Positions 1 to 8,648 of a stretch of DNA of 64,000 bases are shown here, in pieces. The notes beneath the pieces are model-generated. The model had not been told where the DNA came from. It ran no database searches and saw only the letters and a program-made list of their open reading frames with translations. The stretch is taken from contig CAJUSI010000076.1 of NCBI GenBank assembly GCA_910589035.1, positions 1 to 64,000 of the forward strand, written 5' to 3'. Position 1 is the first letter of the stretch. Each line of letters starts with the position of its first letter. Source of the DNA: an uncultured Acetatifactor sp. Its GTDB lineage: Bacteria; Bacillota; Clostridia; Lachnospirales; Lachnospiraceae. The position numbers and the translations under genes are program-made.

Positions 1-138
1 CCTCTGCCCATTTCTACCAAAAACCATTCAGAAGCATGATACAAGCGAAACATGCCACTCTGATTCAAACCGTACTCGCATCTGAATCACTGCAATCCCA
101 GTAATTTCAAGGTATTCTCTCTCCTATCTCCCAAAATA

Positions 139-182
139 AAATGACCTCATAGAAAGGATATTTCCTCTCTACAAGGTCATTT
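139..182 (-). terminator. Probable terminator after purL
   Basis: Read on the minus strand, AAATGACCT at one end pairs with AGGTCATTT at the other, with further pairing inside. The hairpin is followed by a T-rich stretch (TTTTATTTTGG). It lies about 85 bases past the purL stop codon. The rest of bases 1-265 shows no gene. Confidence 0.55.
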
Positions 183-265
183 GAACTTACTCTATTCTCT
201 TTCTGGGACTACCCTAAATTGCCCTCACAGGATATTCGGGAGTGCCTCGGGATATCCGGCAGGCT

Positions 266-3200
266 TTATTTAAAGTACGCCACCCCGGACTCGAAGATCC
301 GGATATCCTGCTCCCCGTAAATATTCAAAGCCACTGCCTCGCCCCGTCTCTCGGAATGGGCCATCTTGCCCAGGCACCTGCCGTCCGGCGAGGTAATTCC
401 CTCAATGGCACAGTAGGAGCCGTTGATATTGTACTCCTCATCCATGGACACATTGCCTGCCTGATCGCAATACTGAGTGGCCACCTGCCCGTTTGCAAAC
501 AGCTTCTCCAGCCACTCCTTCGGCGCCACAAAGCGGCCCTCCCCATGGGAAGCCGGGTTGCAGTATACACCGCCCAAAGCGGCCCCCTGCAGCCAGGGAG
601 ACTTATTGGAAACCACCTTAGTGTACACCATTTTCGAAATATGCCTGTTGATGGTATTAAAGGTAAGGGTGGGGGAATCCGCATCCTGCCCCACAATCCT
701 GCCATGGGGCACCAGCCCCAGCTTGATCAGGGTCTGGAATCCGTTGCAGATTCCCAGCGCCAGACCGTCCCTCTCGTCCAGCAGCTTCCTTACGGCCTCC
801 TCCAGTCTCGCGTTCCGGAAGGCTGTTGCAAAGAATTTCGCGCTGCCGTCTGGCTCGTCGCCCGCGGAGAAGCCGCCGGGGAACATGATGATCTGGGCCT
901 GTGCAATGGCCTTCTCAAACTCCTCCACGGAACCCCGGATATCCTCCGCGCTGAGATTGCGGAATACCCTGGTCACCACGTTTGCGCCTGCCCGCTCGAA
1001 AGCCCTGGCGCTGTCGTATTCACAGTTTGTCCCCGGGAAGACAGGGATGAACACCGTAGGCTTGGCCACCTTATTTTTGCACACATAGATGCCCTCCGCC
1101 CTGCAGCAGTCCCCCGCAAGGGGCGCGGAATCCTTCACAGCCTTTGTAGGGTACACCTTCTCCAGCCTGGAGGTCCAGGCGGCGAGAGCCTCCTCCAGCT
1201 CTATCCTGACCCCGCCGTACACGAAGGCAGGATCCCCGGCCACGGTGCCGATGACTTTATAATCCAGCTCCTTTTCCTCCAGCAGGGCCAGCCTGTCCGC
1301 GGGCAGCTCTGCAAGGATATCTCCCAGGGCATTCTCAAACAGATCATTCCTGGTTACTTCCTCCCCGATGACCACGCCCAGCTTATTTCCGAAAGCCATC
1401 TTGGACAGGGCGGCCGCCGCTCCCTTCGCATCCAGAGCGTAAGCGGACAGAATCGTTCCGTCCGAAGTCAGTTCATGGATCCCTGCATACAGGTGCGCTG
1501 CCTGGTCATAGACGGGAATGTCGAATTCATCCTTCTCCACCTCAAAACGAACCAGCTTATTCCCCGCCGCCTTCAGCTCAGGTGTCACTATCTCTCCTCT
1601 CTTTGCCACATCCACCGCAAAGGACACCAGCGTGGGCGGCACATCGATCTCATTGAAGGTGCCTGACATACTGTCCTTGCCGCCGATGGAAGGCAGGCCG
1701 AAGCCGATCTGGGCATCATATGCCCCCAAAAGCGCCGTGAAGGGCTGGCTCCATCTGGACGGATCCAGGGTCATCCTGCGGAAATACTCCTGGAAGGTAA
1801 AGCGGATGGCGGAATAATCCCCTCCGGAAGCCACGATTTTCGCCATGGACTCCAGCACCGCATACACTGCCCCGTGATAAGGGCTCCAGGAGGAAAGATA
1901 AGGGTCAAAGCCGTAGCTCATCATGGTTACCGTATCGGTGCGCCCCTTCAGCACCGGAAGCTTTGCCACCATGGCCTGAGTCTCCGTCAGCTGATATTTT
2001 CCCCCGTAGGGCATCAGCACGCTCCCCGCGCCGATGGAGGAGTCGAACATCTCCACAAGCCCCTTCTGGGAACATACGTTCAGATCGTTCAAAAGGGCAA
2101 GCCAGGCGCCCTTCACATCCTCCGCCTCCAATGCCCTGCCCACTGCAGGCACTGCCCATTTATCGAAATAATTGTCTTTTTCCTCAGGAATATCCACCTT
2201 CACGGCAGTCTCCTGATGCGCACCGTTGGTATCCAGAAAAGCCCGCTTTAAATCCACGATCTTCCTGCCCCTCCAGTTCAGCACCAGCCTGGGCTCTGCC
2301 GTCACCAGAGCCACGGTCACGGCCTCCAGATTTTCCTCCGCCGCATAGGACAGAAATTTCTCTACATTCTCAGGGGACACCACCACAGCCATGCGCTCCT
2401 GGGATTCCGAGATGGCAAGCTCCGTGCCGTCCAGGCCCGCGTATTTCTTGGGCACCTTGTCCAGGTCTACCGTCAGGCCGTCCGCCAGCTCCCCGATGGC
2501 AACGGATACACCGCCCGCCCCGAAATCATTACATTTCTTAATGATACGGCTGACCTCTTCTCTCCTGAAAAGCCTCTGAATCTTCCGCTCGGTGGGCGCA
2601 TTTCCCTTCTGCACCTCCGCACCGCAGGTCTCGATGGATTTCTCCGTATGTACCTTGGAGGAACCGGTGGCGCCGCCACAGCCGTCCCTTCCGGTACGTC
2701 CGCCCAGGAGAATGATCGCATCCCCCGGATCCGAAGTGCCGCGAACCACATTCTTCCTGGGCGCAGCTCCCATAACCGCGCCGATCTCCATCCTCTTGGC
2801 CACATAATCCGGGTGGTAGATTTCCTTTACAAATCCCGTGGCCAGACCGATCTGATTCCCGTAGGAGGAATACCCTCCCGCCGCTCCCCGCACCAGTCTC
2901 TTCTGAGGGAGCTTGCCCTTCAGGGTCTCCGAAACGGGAACCGTGGGATCAGCGGCCCCGGTAACACGCATGGCCTGATAGACATAGCCTCTGCCGGAGA
3001 GAGGATCCCTTATGGCACCGCCCAGGCAGGTAGCCGCACCGCCGAAGGGCTCTATCTCCGTGGGATGATTGTGGGTTTCGTTCTTGAAAAATACCAGCCA
3101 TTCCTCCGTCTCCCTGTGGCTCCCATAATCCATCTCCACGGGCACCACAACGGAGCAGGCGTTGATCTCGTCGGATACCTCCATATCCTCCAGCTTTCCC

Positions 3201-4072
3201 TCTTTTTTCAGCTTTCTCATGGCCATGAGCGCCAGGTCCATAAGGCAGATGAATTTATCTCCGGATTGCCCTTCAGGCCTTATCCCGAATATTTCCTCCC
3301 GGGTATCCAGGTAACTTCTGTAAGTGGTCTCAATGGGAGAACGGTAATATCCCTCTCCGAACTCCACATCCGTCAATTCCGTGGAAAAGGTGGTATGGCG
3401 GCAATGGTCCGACCAGTAGGTATCCAGTACACGGATTTCCGTCATGGTGGGATTCCGCTTCTCGTCCTCCCGGAAATAATTCCGGATATGCAGAAAATCC
3501 TTGAATGTCATGGCCAGGGAAAGAGAATCATAGAGCTTCTTAAGCTCCTCCTCTCCCATCCGGATAAATTCCTCCAGAACGATAATGTCCGCCGGCTCTT
3601 CATACTCCGTAATCAGAGTGTCGGGCTTGGCCATTCCCGTCTCCCGGGAATCCACCGGATTGATACAGTATGCCTTAATCCTTGCGAACTCCTCCTCCGT
3701 GATGCTTCCCTGTATCATATAGGCGGTGGCCGTACGGATAACCGGTTCCTCATCCTCCTTTAAGAAGCGCACGCACTGCACCGCGGAATCCGCTCTCTGG
3801 TCAAACTGTCCCGGCAGGTACTCCACGGTAAATATCCTGGCCCCCTCCGGAATTTCAATGGTCTCATGATAGAGATCATCCACCGGCAGCTCCGAAAATA
3901 CGGTTTTGCATGCCGTCTCAAATATTTCTCCGGAAATATTCTCCACATCATATCGGATGAACACCCTGACGCCTTCCGTCCGAATCCCCAGAAAGCTTTC
4001 GATCTCCTCATGCAGCTCCTTCGCCTTTACGGCAAAGGGCTCCTTTTTTTCTACATAAACCCGTCTTACCAT
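266..4072 (-). CDS. purL: Phosphoribosylformylglycinamidine synthase, single-chain PurL
   Basis: Makes FGAM from FGAR, glutamine and ATP in cytoplasmic purine synthesis. The 1268-residue length fits the large single-chain type, which fuses a PurS-like N-terminal part, two AIR-synthase-type ATP domains and a C-terminal class I glutaminase. Visible marks are HNHPTEIEPFGGAAT in the synthase domain, FPGTNCEYDSARAFERAGA at the start of the glutaminase, the nucleophile Cys in LGICNGFQTL, and the His in NPASHGEGRF. AGGGAGG lies ten bases before the ATG. It appears to be transcribed alone, with a hairpin downstream. The neighbouring TetR gene is 88 bases upstream, but nothing in the sequence ties it to purine control. 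Confidence 0.97.
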   Translation of the reverse strand: MVRRVYVEKKEPFAVKAKELHEEIESFLGIRTEGVRVFIRYDVENISGEIFETACKTVFSELPVDDLYHETIEIPEGARIFTVEYLPGQFDQRADSAVQCVRFLKEDEEPVIRTATAYMIQGSITEEEFARIKAYCINPVDSRETGMAKPDTLITEYEEPADIIVLEEFIRMGEEELKKLYDSLSLAMTFKDFLHIRNYFREDEKRNPTMTEIRVLDTYWSDHCRHTTFSTELTDVEFGEGYYRSPIETTYRSYLDTREEIFGIRPEGQSGDKFICLMDLALMAMRKLKKEGKLEDMEVSDEINACSVVVPVEMDYGSHRETEEWLVFFKNETHNHPTEIEPFGGAATCLGGAIRDPLSGRGYVYQAMRVTGAADPTVPVSETLKGKLPQKRLVRGAAGGYSSYGNQIGLATGFVKEIYHPDYVAKRMEIGAVMGAAPRKNVVRGTSDPGDAIILLGGRTGRDGCGGATGSSKVHTEKSIETCGAEVQKGNAPTERKIQRLFRREEVSRIIKKCNDFGAGGVSVAIGELADGLTVDLDKVPKKYAGLDGTELAISESQERMAVVVSPENVEKFLSYAAEENLEAVTVALVTAEPRLVLNWRGRKIVDLKRAFLDTNGAHQETAVKVDIPEEKDNYFDKWAVPAVGRALEAEDVKGAWLALLNDLNVCSQKGLVEMFDSSIGAGSVLMPYGGKYQLTETQAMVAKLPVLKGRTDTVTMMSYGFDPYLSSWSPYHGAVYAVLESMAKIVASGGDYSAIRFTFQEYFRRMTLDPSRWSQPFTALLGAYDAQIGFGLPSIGGKDSMSGTFNEIDVPPTLVSFAVDVAKRGEIVTPELKAAGNKLVRFEVEKDEFDIPVYDQAAHLYAGIHELTSDGTILSAYALDAKGAAAALSKMAFGNKLGVVIGEEVTRNDLFENALGDILAELPADRLALLEEKELDYKVIGTVAGDPAFVYGGVRIELEEALAAWTSRLEKVYPTKAVKDSAPLAGDCCRAEGIYVCKNKVAKPTVFIPVFPGTNCEYDSARAFERAGANVVTRVFRNLSAEDIRGSVEEFEKAIAQAQIIMFPGGFSAGDEPDGSAKFFATAFRNARLEEAVRKLLDERDGLALGICNGFQTLIKLGLVPHGRIVGQDADSPTLTFNTINRHISKMVYTKVVSNKSPWLQGAALGGVYCNPASHGEGRFVAPKEWLEKLFANGQVATQYCDQAGNVSMDEEYNINGSYCAIEGITSPDGRCLGKMAHSERRGEAVALNIYGEQDIRIFESGVAYFK

Positions 4073-4160
4073 TCGTGCATATCCTCCCTATTGATTTTCA
4101 AAGATCCGGGCATCTCCAGGCCATGTTCCACGCGTCCGATGAAATGCCTGCTCTGCGGAT

Positions 4161-4763
4161 TCACTCCAGCGAAATCTTGTCTTCCTCCACCCCTAATGTC
4201 CTCAGGATAAAGAGGATTTCCCTGTCCACGGTTTCCGGGGTGATACCTGTGGTCTGGGCGGAAATCTTCAGTCCCTCCAGCACAAACATGATATGCCTGG
4301 CCATCCCCCTGCAGTCCCCGCAGGAAAACTCTCCGCTCACCCTGCCAGTCTCGATGAGCTTCTCCATAATCTTCACGGCGGAATCAAACTGCCTTTTCAG
4401 CACATTGCCCTTCCTGACCGGCTGATCCTGGAAGTAAAATTCATAGACAGCCTGGGTAAGGGTGTCGCTTTTCCGAAGAAGCTCCTTCTTCTGCTCCCTC
4501 AGAAAAAGAAGCAGGATATCCGCCGCCGTGGCATCCTCCGCAATGCTGTCGGAGAACACATCGTCCGCCTCCTCACGCTCCAGCTTCATCACCTCCAGAA
4601 ATATCTGGCTGGTATTCTCGAAATATAGGTAAAGACCGCCCCGGCTGATCTCGCAGGCCTCCACGATGTCCTTCATGGTGACCTTCTTGAATCCCTTCTC
4701 GATAAAAACCTTTCTGGCAGTCTCCACGATGAACTTTTTCTTCTGTACCGACTTTTCTCCCAT
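4161..4763 (-). CDS. TetR/AcrR-family transcriptional regulator
   Basis: A 200-residue TetR-type repressor. The N-terminal 50 residues have the family helix-turn-helix pattern (ARKVFIEKGFKKVTMKDIV, then ISRGGLYLYFENTSQIF). The all-helical C-terminal part would bind a ligand and dimerise; its ligand cannot be read from the sequence. It follows a 152-residue hypothetical gene by 30 bases on the same strand, so the two may be co-transcribed, and precedes purL by 88 bases. No membrane pump gene lies next to it, so a drug-efflux role is not indicated. The start is the ATG of MGEKSVQ. Confidence 0.9.
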   Translation of the reverse strand: MGEKSVQKKKFIVETARKVFIEKGFKKVTMKDIVEACEISRGGLYLYFENTSQIFLEVMKLEREEADDVFSDSIAEDATAADILLLFLREQKKELLRKSDTLTQAVYEFYFQDQPVRKGNVLKRQFDSAVKIMEKLIETGRVSGEFSCGDCRGMARHIMFVLEGLKISAQTTGITPETVDREILFILRTLGVEEDKISLE

Positions 4764-4793
4764 TGCCTACCCCATCCCCGTTTTTTACAATTT

Positions 4794-5249
4794 TTACGAT
4801 CTGTCCCAGTAATTGACGATCTTCTGCATCTGCTCCAACACCAGTACAAAAATATCCTCCTGTGCCGCCTCGCTCCACAGAAGCGCCCGTGTCCTTCCCC
4901 CAAGCACATATTTAGACAGTATTCCCCTCAGAATATCCCAGTCCCTAAGCTCCGCTCCGGCAATTATTCTTCTCTCATCATCATGATTCCTGATGGCATT
5001 TCTGGAATACACATATCTGTAATTCTGATCCATCAGCGGCGAGGCGGAGGCTTCTTTGACAAAATTGATCAGATTGGAATCATATACCGGAAAGCTCATG
5101 GAATTTTTGCCGACCCCCTGTCCCTGGTAGCTGTGGCTTCCGGGCTTTCCGGCATTCTTCTTCAGCCAGGGCAGGTATTTTAAAAGAGGTTCCAGTTCCT
5201 GCCTGTATTCCCGTACAATCTTCTGTTGGTATTCCGCGTTCTGTTCCAT
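4794..5249 (-). CDS. Conserved-looking hypothetical protein, 151 aa
   Basis: I do not recognise this protein with certainty; it may belong to the small DUF6508-type group. It is soluble, with no signal peptide or membrane segment. Features are a Trp-containing LKYLPWLKKNAGK stretch near residue 25, a polar middle section (NFVKEASASPLMDQNYRYVY) and a helical C-terminus ending NYWDRS. The frame stays open a further 63 codons upstream, but the ATG at 5247-5249 has AAAGGTG nine bases before it, and the upstream part is low-quality coding sequence. It is probably the first gene of a pair with the TetR gene. Confidence 0.7.
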   Translation of the reverse strand: MEQNAEYQQKIVREYRQELEPLLKYLPWLKKNAGKPGSHSYQGQGVGKNSMSFPVYDSNLINFVKEASASPLMDQNYRYVYSRNAIRNHDDERRIIAGAELRDWDILRGILSKYVLGGRTRALLWSEAAQEDIFVLVLEQMQKIVNYWDRS

Positions 5250-5475
5250 TGCTATTCCACACCTTTCTGCAGACCACAAGCCGTGCTCTTCCTCGTTCGA
5301 GTCATGGAGTCCCGGAGAATACGCTCCCGCACCCGAGATTCCTTCTCCCCGTGCCGTCACAAAAAATGACACATATGTAATATATTCTATCACATTTTTC
5401 TTAAAAGTACAGCATAATTTCGGAGAAGCACCCATCAAAAATATGCCGAAAAACTACAAAATATACTGCTGCAAA

Positions 5476-5511
5476 TTTTTTTACAATTTTTTTAAAAAAA
5501 TTGTAAAAAAA
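5476..5511. repeat. Perfect 36-bp AT palindrome
   Basis: Five Ts, TTACAA, seven Ts, seven As, TTGTAA and five As form an uninterrupted palindrome with no loop. It ends three bases before a TTGACA box, so it occupies the UP-element/operator position of that promoter. It could also act as a bidirectional AT-rich transcription stop. Only the symmetry is directly seen. Confidence 0.75.
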
Positions 5512-5513
5512 TG

Positions 5514-5542
5514 TTGACATATGTCGGGTACTGGTGTATTAT
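5514..5542 (+). promoter_or_regulatory. Strong sigma-A-type promoter for a short RNA
   Basis: TTGACA at 5514-5519, a 17-base spacer, and TATTAT at 5537-5542. Transcription would begin near 5549. No reading frame with a ribosome binding site follows; a terminator hairpin comes instead. Confidence 0.65.
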
Positions 5543-5548
5543 AATAAA

Positions 5549-5612
5549 CGAATTCCCCTTTTATAGATGAAAGCACCTGCGACTTGATCGTGAGTGCTTT
5601 CATCTTTTTCTC
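5549..5612 (+). ncRNA. Candidate short RNA of about 60 nt ending in a terminator
   Basis: The predicted transcript contains GATGAAAGCAC (5566-5576) and its exact reverse complement GTGCTTTCATC (5594-5604), an 11-bp stem with a 17-nt loop, followed by TTTTTCTCTCC. This is a textbook intrinsic terminator only about 17 nt after the predicted start site. It may be a small RNA or an attenuated leader. No known family is recognised and no coding frame fits. Confidence 0.5.
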
Positions 5613-5740
5613 TCCTTTACCCTATAGGAAGGGGACTATCAAGAAATACTGTCAACATACAATATGCAGTTGTGAATTCCAATGTTTCACAGCATATATT
5701 GTGTCAGGACAGACATTTCCCGACAGCCCCTTGGAATTAT

Positions 5741-5913
5741 GCCGCTGAAACGGCCCGCCGCAGGCGAAGATTCCGGTTCTTTCTGCATTTTGGATATCCG
5801 TATATTCTCCGAATTTGTTCTAAGTCACCAAATCGACTTAACAAAGCCAAATGAGAATGACGGAGTTACCCAAACATCAGAAAGAACCGGGATTCCCGCA
5901 GGCGGTTTTTTCT
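5741..5913 (+). ncRNA. Candidate structured RNA with long nested stems
   Basis: A small hairpin (GCCG..CGGC, 5741-5754) is followed by a long-range stem: CGGTTCTTTCTG (5774-5785) pairs with CAGAAAGAACCG (5878-5889), extending outward to CCGCC pairing with GGCGG. Nested inside are CTCCG (5807-5811) with CGGAG (5861-5865) and TAAGTC (5821-5826) with GACTTA (5835-5840). GGCGGTTTTTTC at the end resembles a terminator. A weak promoter (TTGTGA, 19 bases, TATATT at 5695-5700) lies upstream. The shape resembles 6S-like or another long-hairpin RNA, but I do not recognise the family. The region has no convincing gene. Confidence 0.5.
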
Positions 5914-5965
5914 TATGAAACCCATATAACAGCATAATTATAACGTAAAATGAGCACACCTTCCT

Positions 5966-6358
5966 TTATCCCAGAATATCCTGCCCTGTCTCGGAGCGCA
6001 TTTTCTCCCGCAGAGGTTCCGGGTCTGTCTCCAGCTGAAGCATGGTGTCAAAGGCGGCAAGCAGAAGCCTTGGCTGCCGATACCGGTTCATTTCCTCCGG
6101 ACGGTCCATATAGAGCTTAAAATGATCCACCTGCCATACCAGGGCATCGGCCAGGGTATAACCCGCAGCCTGATATCTGCACAGAAAGCTGCCATAATCA
6201 TGATAATAGGCCAGTTCCTGCAAAAGCCCCGGCGACCTGCAGATTCCCTGCCAGAGCCTCTCGCCGTATTCCCTGCTCTCTCCCGCCTGCTCCGCCAGTC
6301 CATACACATAATTTTCCAGGGTTTTCATGGCCTGTATCAGTTTTTCTCTTTCTTCCAT
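5966..6358 (-). CDS. Hypothetical protein, 130 aa
   Basis: A soluble, mainly helical protein that I do not recognise. The N-terminus MEEREKLIQAMKTLENYVYG looks amphipathic, the middle has LQELAYYHDYGSFLCRY and WQVDHFKLYMDRPEEMNRY, and the C-terminus is acidic/basic mixed (LETDPEPLREKMRSETGQD). It has no signal peptide. GAAAGAAATGGAAG at the start has a weak ribosome site (GGAGAGAAAG). The composition is typical of a genuine small Clostridia protein. It sits alone, upstream of the tRNA-Trp gene on the same strand, and nothing nearby indicates a function. Confidence 0.65.
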   Translation of the reverse strand: MEEREKLIQAMKTLENYVYGLAEQAGESREYGERLWQGICRSPGLLQELAYYHDYGSFLCRYQAAGYTLADALVWQVDHFKLYMDRPEEMNRYRQPRLLLAAFDTMLQLETDPEPLREKMRSETGQDILG

Positions 6359-6424
6359 TTCTTTCTCTCCTTCCGAAAACCGTTTCCGCTTTATGGCAAT
6401 GCGGCAGCCCCTTCCCTATAATGT

Positions 6425-6474
6425 AAAAAAGAAGTGCCGGCAATGCTGCTTCGCAGACATTCCTTCACACTTCT
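6425..6474 (-). terminator. Terminator of the tRNA-Trp gene
   Basis: On the minus strand, AGAAGTG pairs with CACTTCT, with an inner CTGC-GAA-GCAG hairpin, followed by TTTTTT. It begins eight bases after the tRNA 3' end. Confidence 0.8.
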
Positions 6475-6481
6475 CTTTCAG

Positions 6482-6552
6482 CAGGGGAAGAGAGGATCGA
6501 ACTCCCATCAACGGTTTTGGAGACCGCCGCACTACCATTGTACTATTCCCCT
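6482..6552 (-). tRNA. tRNA-Trp (anticodon CCA)
   Basis: The 71-nt minus-strand sequence folds as a cloverleaf. The acceptor stem is AGGGGAA/TTCCCCT, the D arm GTAC..GTGC, the anticodon stem GCGGT/ACCGT with loop CTCCAAA (anticodon CCA), and the T arm GGGAG-TTCGATC-CTCTC. The discriminator base is G, as expected for tRNA-Trp. The 3' CCA is not encoded. The gene has its own promoter and terminator. Confidence 0.95.
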
Positions 6553-6613
6553 GGATATCTGGCTCCGGCGGGTACTGGAAATTCTTCCTGCAAGCACCGC
6601 ACCGACGAAATTT

Positions 6614-6643
6614 ATTATACTACAAACAGGTACAAATAATCAA
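6614..6643 (-). promoter_or_regulatory. Promoter of tRNA-Trp
   Basis: On the minus strand, TTGATT and TATAAT are separated by 18 bases, about 60 bases upstream of the mature tRNA 5' end. Confidence 0.7.
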
Positions 6644-6886
6644 GTGTATTTTTCATTTATTTTTATTTTCCTGTTTTTCATTATTATTTTGTCTGATTTT
6701 CGTGTTATCCATATCCGTTTTCCATTTGTACCTTTCCGTCCCGTATCCTCCGTGGGCGGCTGACCCTCACAGGTGCCGCCCACAGCTCCTATATACTCAG
6801 ACATTCATCAGCCGATTCCGGCGCAAGATGTCAAAATCCGGTTCCGGCCATGTCAGGCACTTAACAGCGAAAAGCTGCCCGGCACA

Positions 6887-7441
6887 TTACACTTCCAGTA
6901 CCTTGGAGCGGTACTCGATGGAGGCGATTTCGTCATTCTGCATGATAAAGCAGAGTTTCATATCGCCCTTTGCATACACGATCATATTGCCTTCCTCGCT
7001 TCCGCTTCCGTACACCTCCTGAAGCCTCTCTTTGGATTCCCCAATGCTCACGCCCTCCGCAGTGGACACGGAATCATCCTTTAAGACAATGGTGGACACA
7101 CAGTCCTTCTCCCCGTCAGGGTAGGTGATAATCTGAAAGCCGCTGTAGGTATAGGTCTTGTCCAGCCCCTCAAAGGCACAGCTCGCCGCCTCAAAGTAGG
7201 AAAGAGGCTCTCCCAGCTTCTCCAGCACCGGCGCAAAATCCGCATCCACCTGCACCGTGGTTCCTCCCGCGGTAAAAGCATACCCGTTGTAGCTTCCCTG
7301 GCTGCCGCTCTGTCCGCTCTGTGCTTCCCCGGACTGCGCGCCGCTCTGGGCCTCTTCGCCAATCACCTTTTCGTCGTTTCCGCATGCAGCCATACATAAA
7401 ATCATGGCGGCAGCCATCAATACAGATACCAGTTTTTTCAT
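6887..7441 (-). CDS. Small lipoprotein of unknown function
   Basis: A 184-residue exported lipoprotein. The N-terminus MKKLVSVLMAAAMILCMAAC has a lysine-rich start, a hydrophobic core and an LCMAAC lipobox, so Cys20 would be lipidated and the protein held on the outer face of the membrane. Residues 25-50 are a Gly/Ser/Gln-rich linker. The rest is a small beta-rich domain (GTTVQVDADFAPVL, KTYTYSGFQIITY, SIGESKERLQEVYG) that recalls SmpA/BLIP-type folds, but this is only a resemblance. No transporter lies next to it. The minus-strand leader carries an AAAAAAGGAGAAAAC ribosome site. Confidence 0.8.
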   Translation of the reverse strand: MKKLVSVLMAAAMILCMAACGNDEKVIGEEAQSGAQSGEAQSGQSGSQGSYNGYAFTAGGTTVQVDADFAPVLEKLGEPLSYFEAASCAFEGLDKTYTYSGFQIITYPDGEKDCVSTIVLKDDSVSTAEGVSIGESKERLQEVYGSGSEEGNMIVYAKGDMKLCFIMQNDEIASIEYRSKVLEV

Positions 7442-7513
7442 TTTGTTTTCTCCTTTTTTATTTATTAATGAATTACAGCAAATGTCATAACTTCCTTTAC
7501 CCGCCCCATAGTA

Positions 7514-7537
7514 CGGAAGATTCTATGGAATCTTCCG
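7514..7537. repeat. 24-bp inverted repeat upstream of the lipoprotein gene
   Basis: Arms CGGAAGATTC and GAATCTTCCG are exact reverse complements around a TATG loop. It lies about 75 bases before the lipoprotein start, with no T-run after it. It is either a leader hairpin or an operator. Confidence 0.55.
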
Positions 7538-7656
7538 AGGACCTTCCGCTACCATGCTCCCAGGGCACCGCAATTCAATCATTGAATCGCAGTACCTCAT
7601 GCAGCGCAAAAGCAGAAACGGCATTTGCTATAGTTTATAACGGGATAATGTACAAT

Positions 7657-8379
7657 TCATTCCTGTCCGGTAATCAGGCAGTCATACTCTTTTTTCAAAT
7701 GCCCGCAGGCTCCCACCGCTTTCCTCGCCAGCACATCCAGCACATCCAGATACCCCTCTCCCAGGGAATAATCCCGCTTGATCAGGGATAATTCCGTGCA
7801 GGCGAGCAGGATAACCTGGGCCCCCTCCTCCCGAAGCTCCTCCGACACCTTCCGAAATCGATCCATTTCCACCGGCAAGCCGGCCTTTACATTTTCGTAG
7901 ATAAGATGCATGACATGCTTCTGCCCCCGGCCGGAGGGCGTAATGCAGGAAATCTGCCGCTCTTCCAGCGCCCTGCGGAACAAGTTGCTCTCTATAGTGC
8001 CGTCCGTGGCCAGAATCCCCGCCCTGGAAATCCCCGCTTCCTGCAGATACAGAGCGGTTTCCTCGATAGCGTTCAGCACAGGGATCCCGATCTGTGCTTC
8101 CAGTTCTCTCTGAAAATAATGCGCCGTGATGCAGGGAATGGCAAGGATCTGCGCTCCCTGGCGCACCAGTCCCTCTCCCACCTCCACCATTCTGGGCATG
8201 GGATTCTCAGTGCTCTTTCCTATTATAAACCTTGTACGGTCCGGAATCCGGGGCTTGCTGTGAAGTATGATTTCCATATGCTCCTGGTCCGTCCGGGCGT
8301 CGCTCATCTGGGTAATCAGCTGCAGGAAATATACTGTCGCCATAGGCCCCAGACCGCCAATCACACCTAATTTCTTCAT
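7657..8379 (-). CDS. Aspartate/glutamate racemase family protein
   Basis: A cofactor-independent amino acid racemase that would interconvert L- and D-aspartate or glutamate. The N-terminal MKKLGVIGGLGPMATVYFL is the typical family start. Both catalytic cysteines are present: the one in AIPCITAHYF and the one in LLACTELSLI. The length from this ATG is 240 residues, normal for the family. The frame is open ten codons further upstream, but GGAAGG lies correctly before the ATG at 8377-8379. The exact substrate cannot be read. It stands alone between the lipoprotein and the transglutaminase-like gene; D-amino acid supply to the nearby envelope genes is possible but only an inference. Confidence 0.88.
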   Translation of the reverse strand: MKKLGVIGGLGPMATVYFLQLITQMSDARTDQEHMEIILHSKPRIPDRTRFIIGKSTENPMPRMVEVGEGLVRQGAQILAIPCITAHYFQRELEAQIGIPVLNAIEETALYLQEAGISRAGILATDGTIESNLFRRALEERQISCITPSGRGQKHVMHLIYENVKAGLPVEMDRFRKVSEELREEGAQVILLACTELSLIKRDYSLGEGYLDVLDVLARKAVGACGHLKKEYDCLITGQE

Positions 8380-8648
8380 CTTCTGCGCCTTCCTTTTTCT
8401 CCTGTACACTCCTGGACTCTCTCCCGCTTTCCCCGGAGCTTTCCGGAAACGTTTTTACCGATTCCTTCTTTTTCTGCTCCATGGTTTCACAGAACCCTGG
8501 TCTTGTCTGTCAGGATTCCGTGAGCCTGTTCCTTAATCAACTTCCGGAATCTCCATTCCGCATTTCACAGCCTTCCAAAACGCTGGTTTTACGGAGCCGG
8601 ACAGATCTGCAGTGCATACAGCGGAAATGTAGCTGCACACAGGGGAAA

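Noticed and set aside
242..3763. Several long plus-strand frames across purL
   Set aside because: All are complements of purL, which is certain.
5594..5918. Two short plus-strand reading frames
   Set aside because: They lie across the terminator hairpin and structured RNA, have no ribosome site and poor protein composition.
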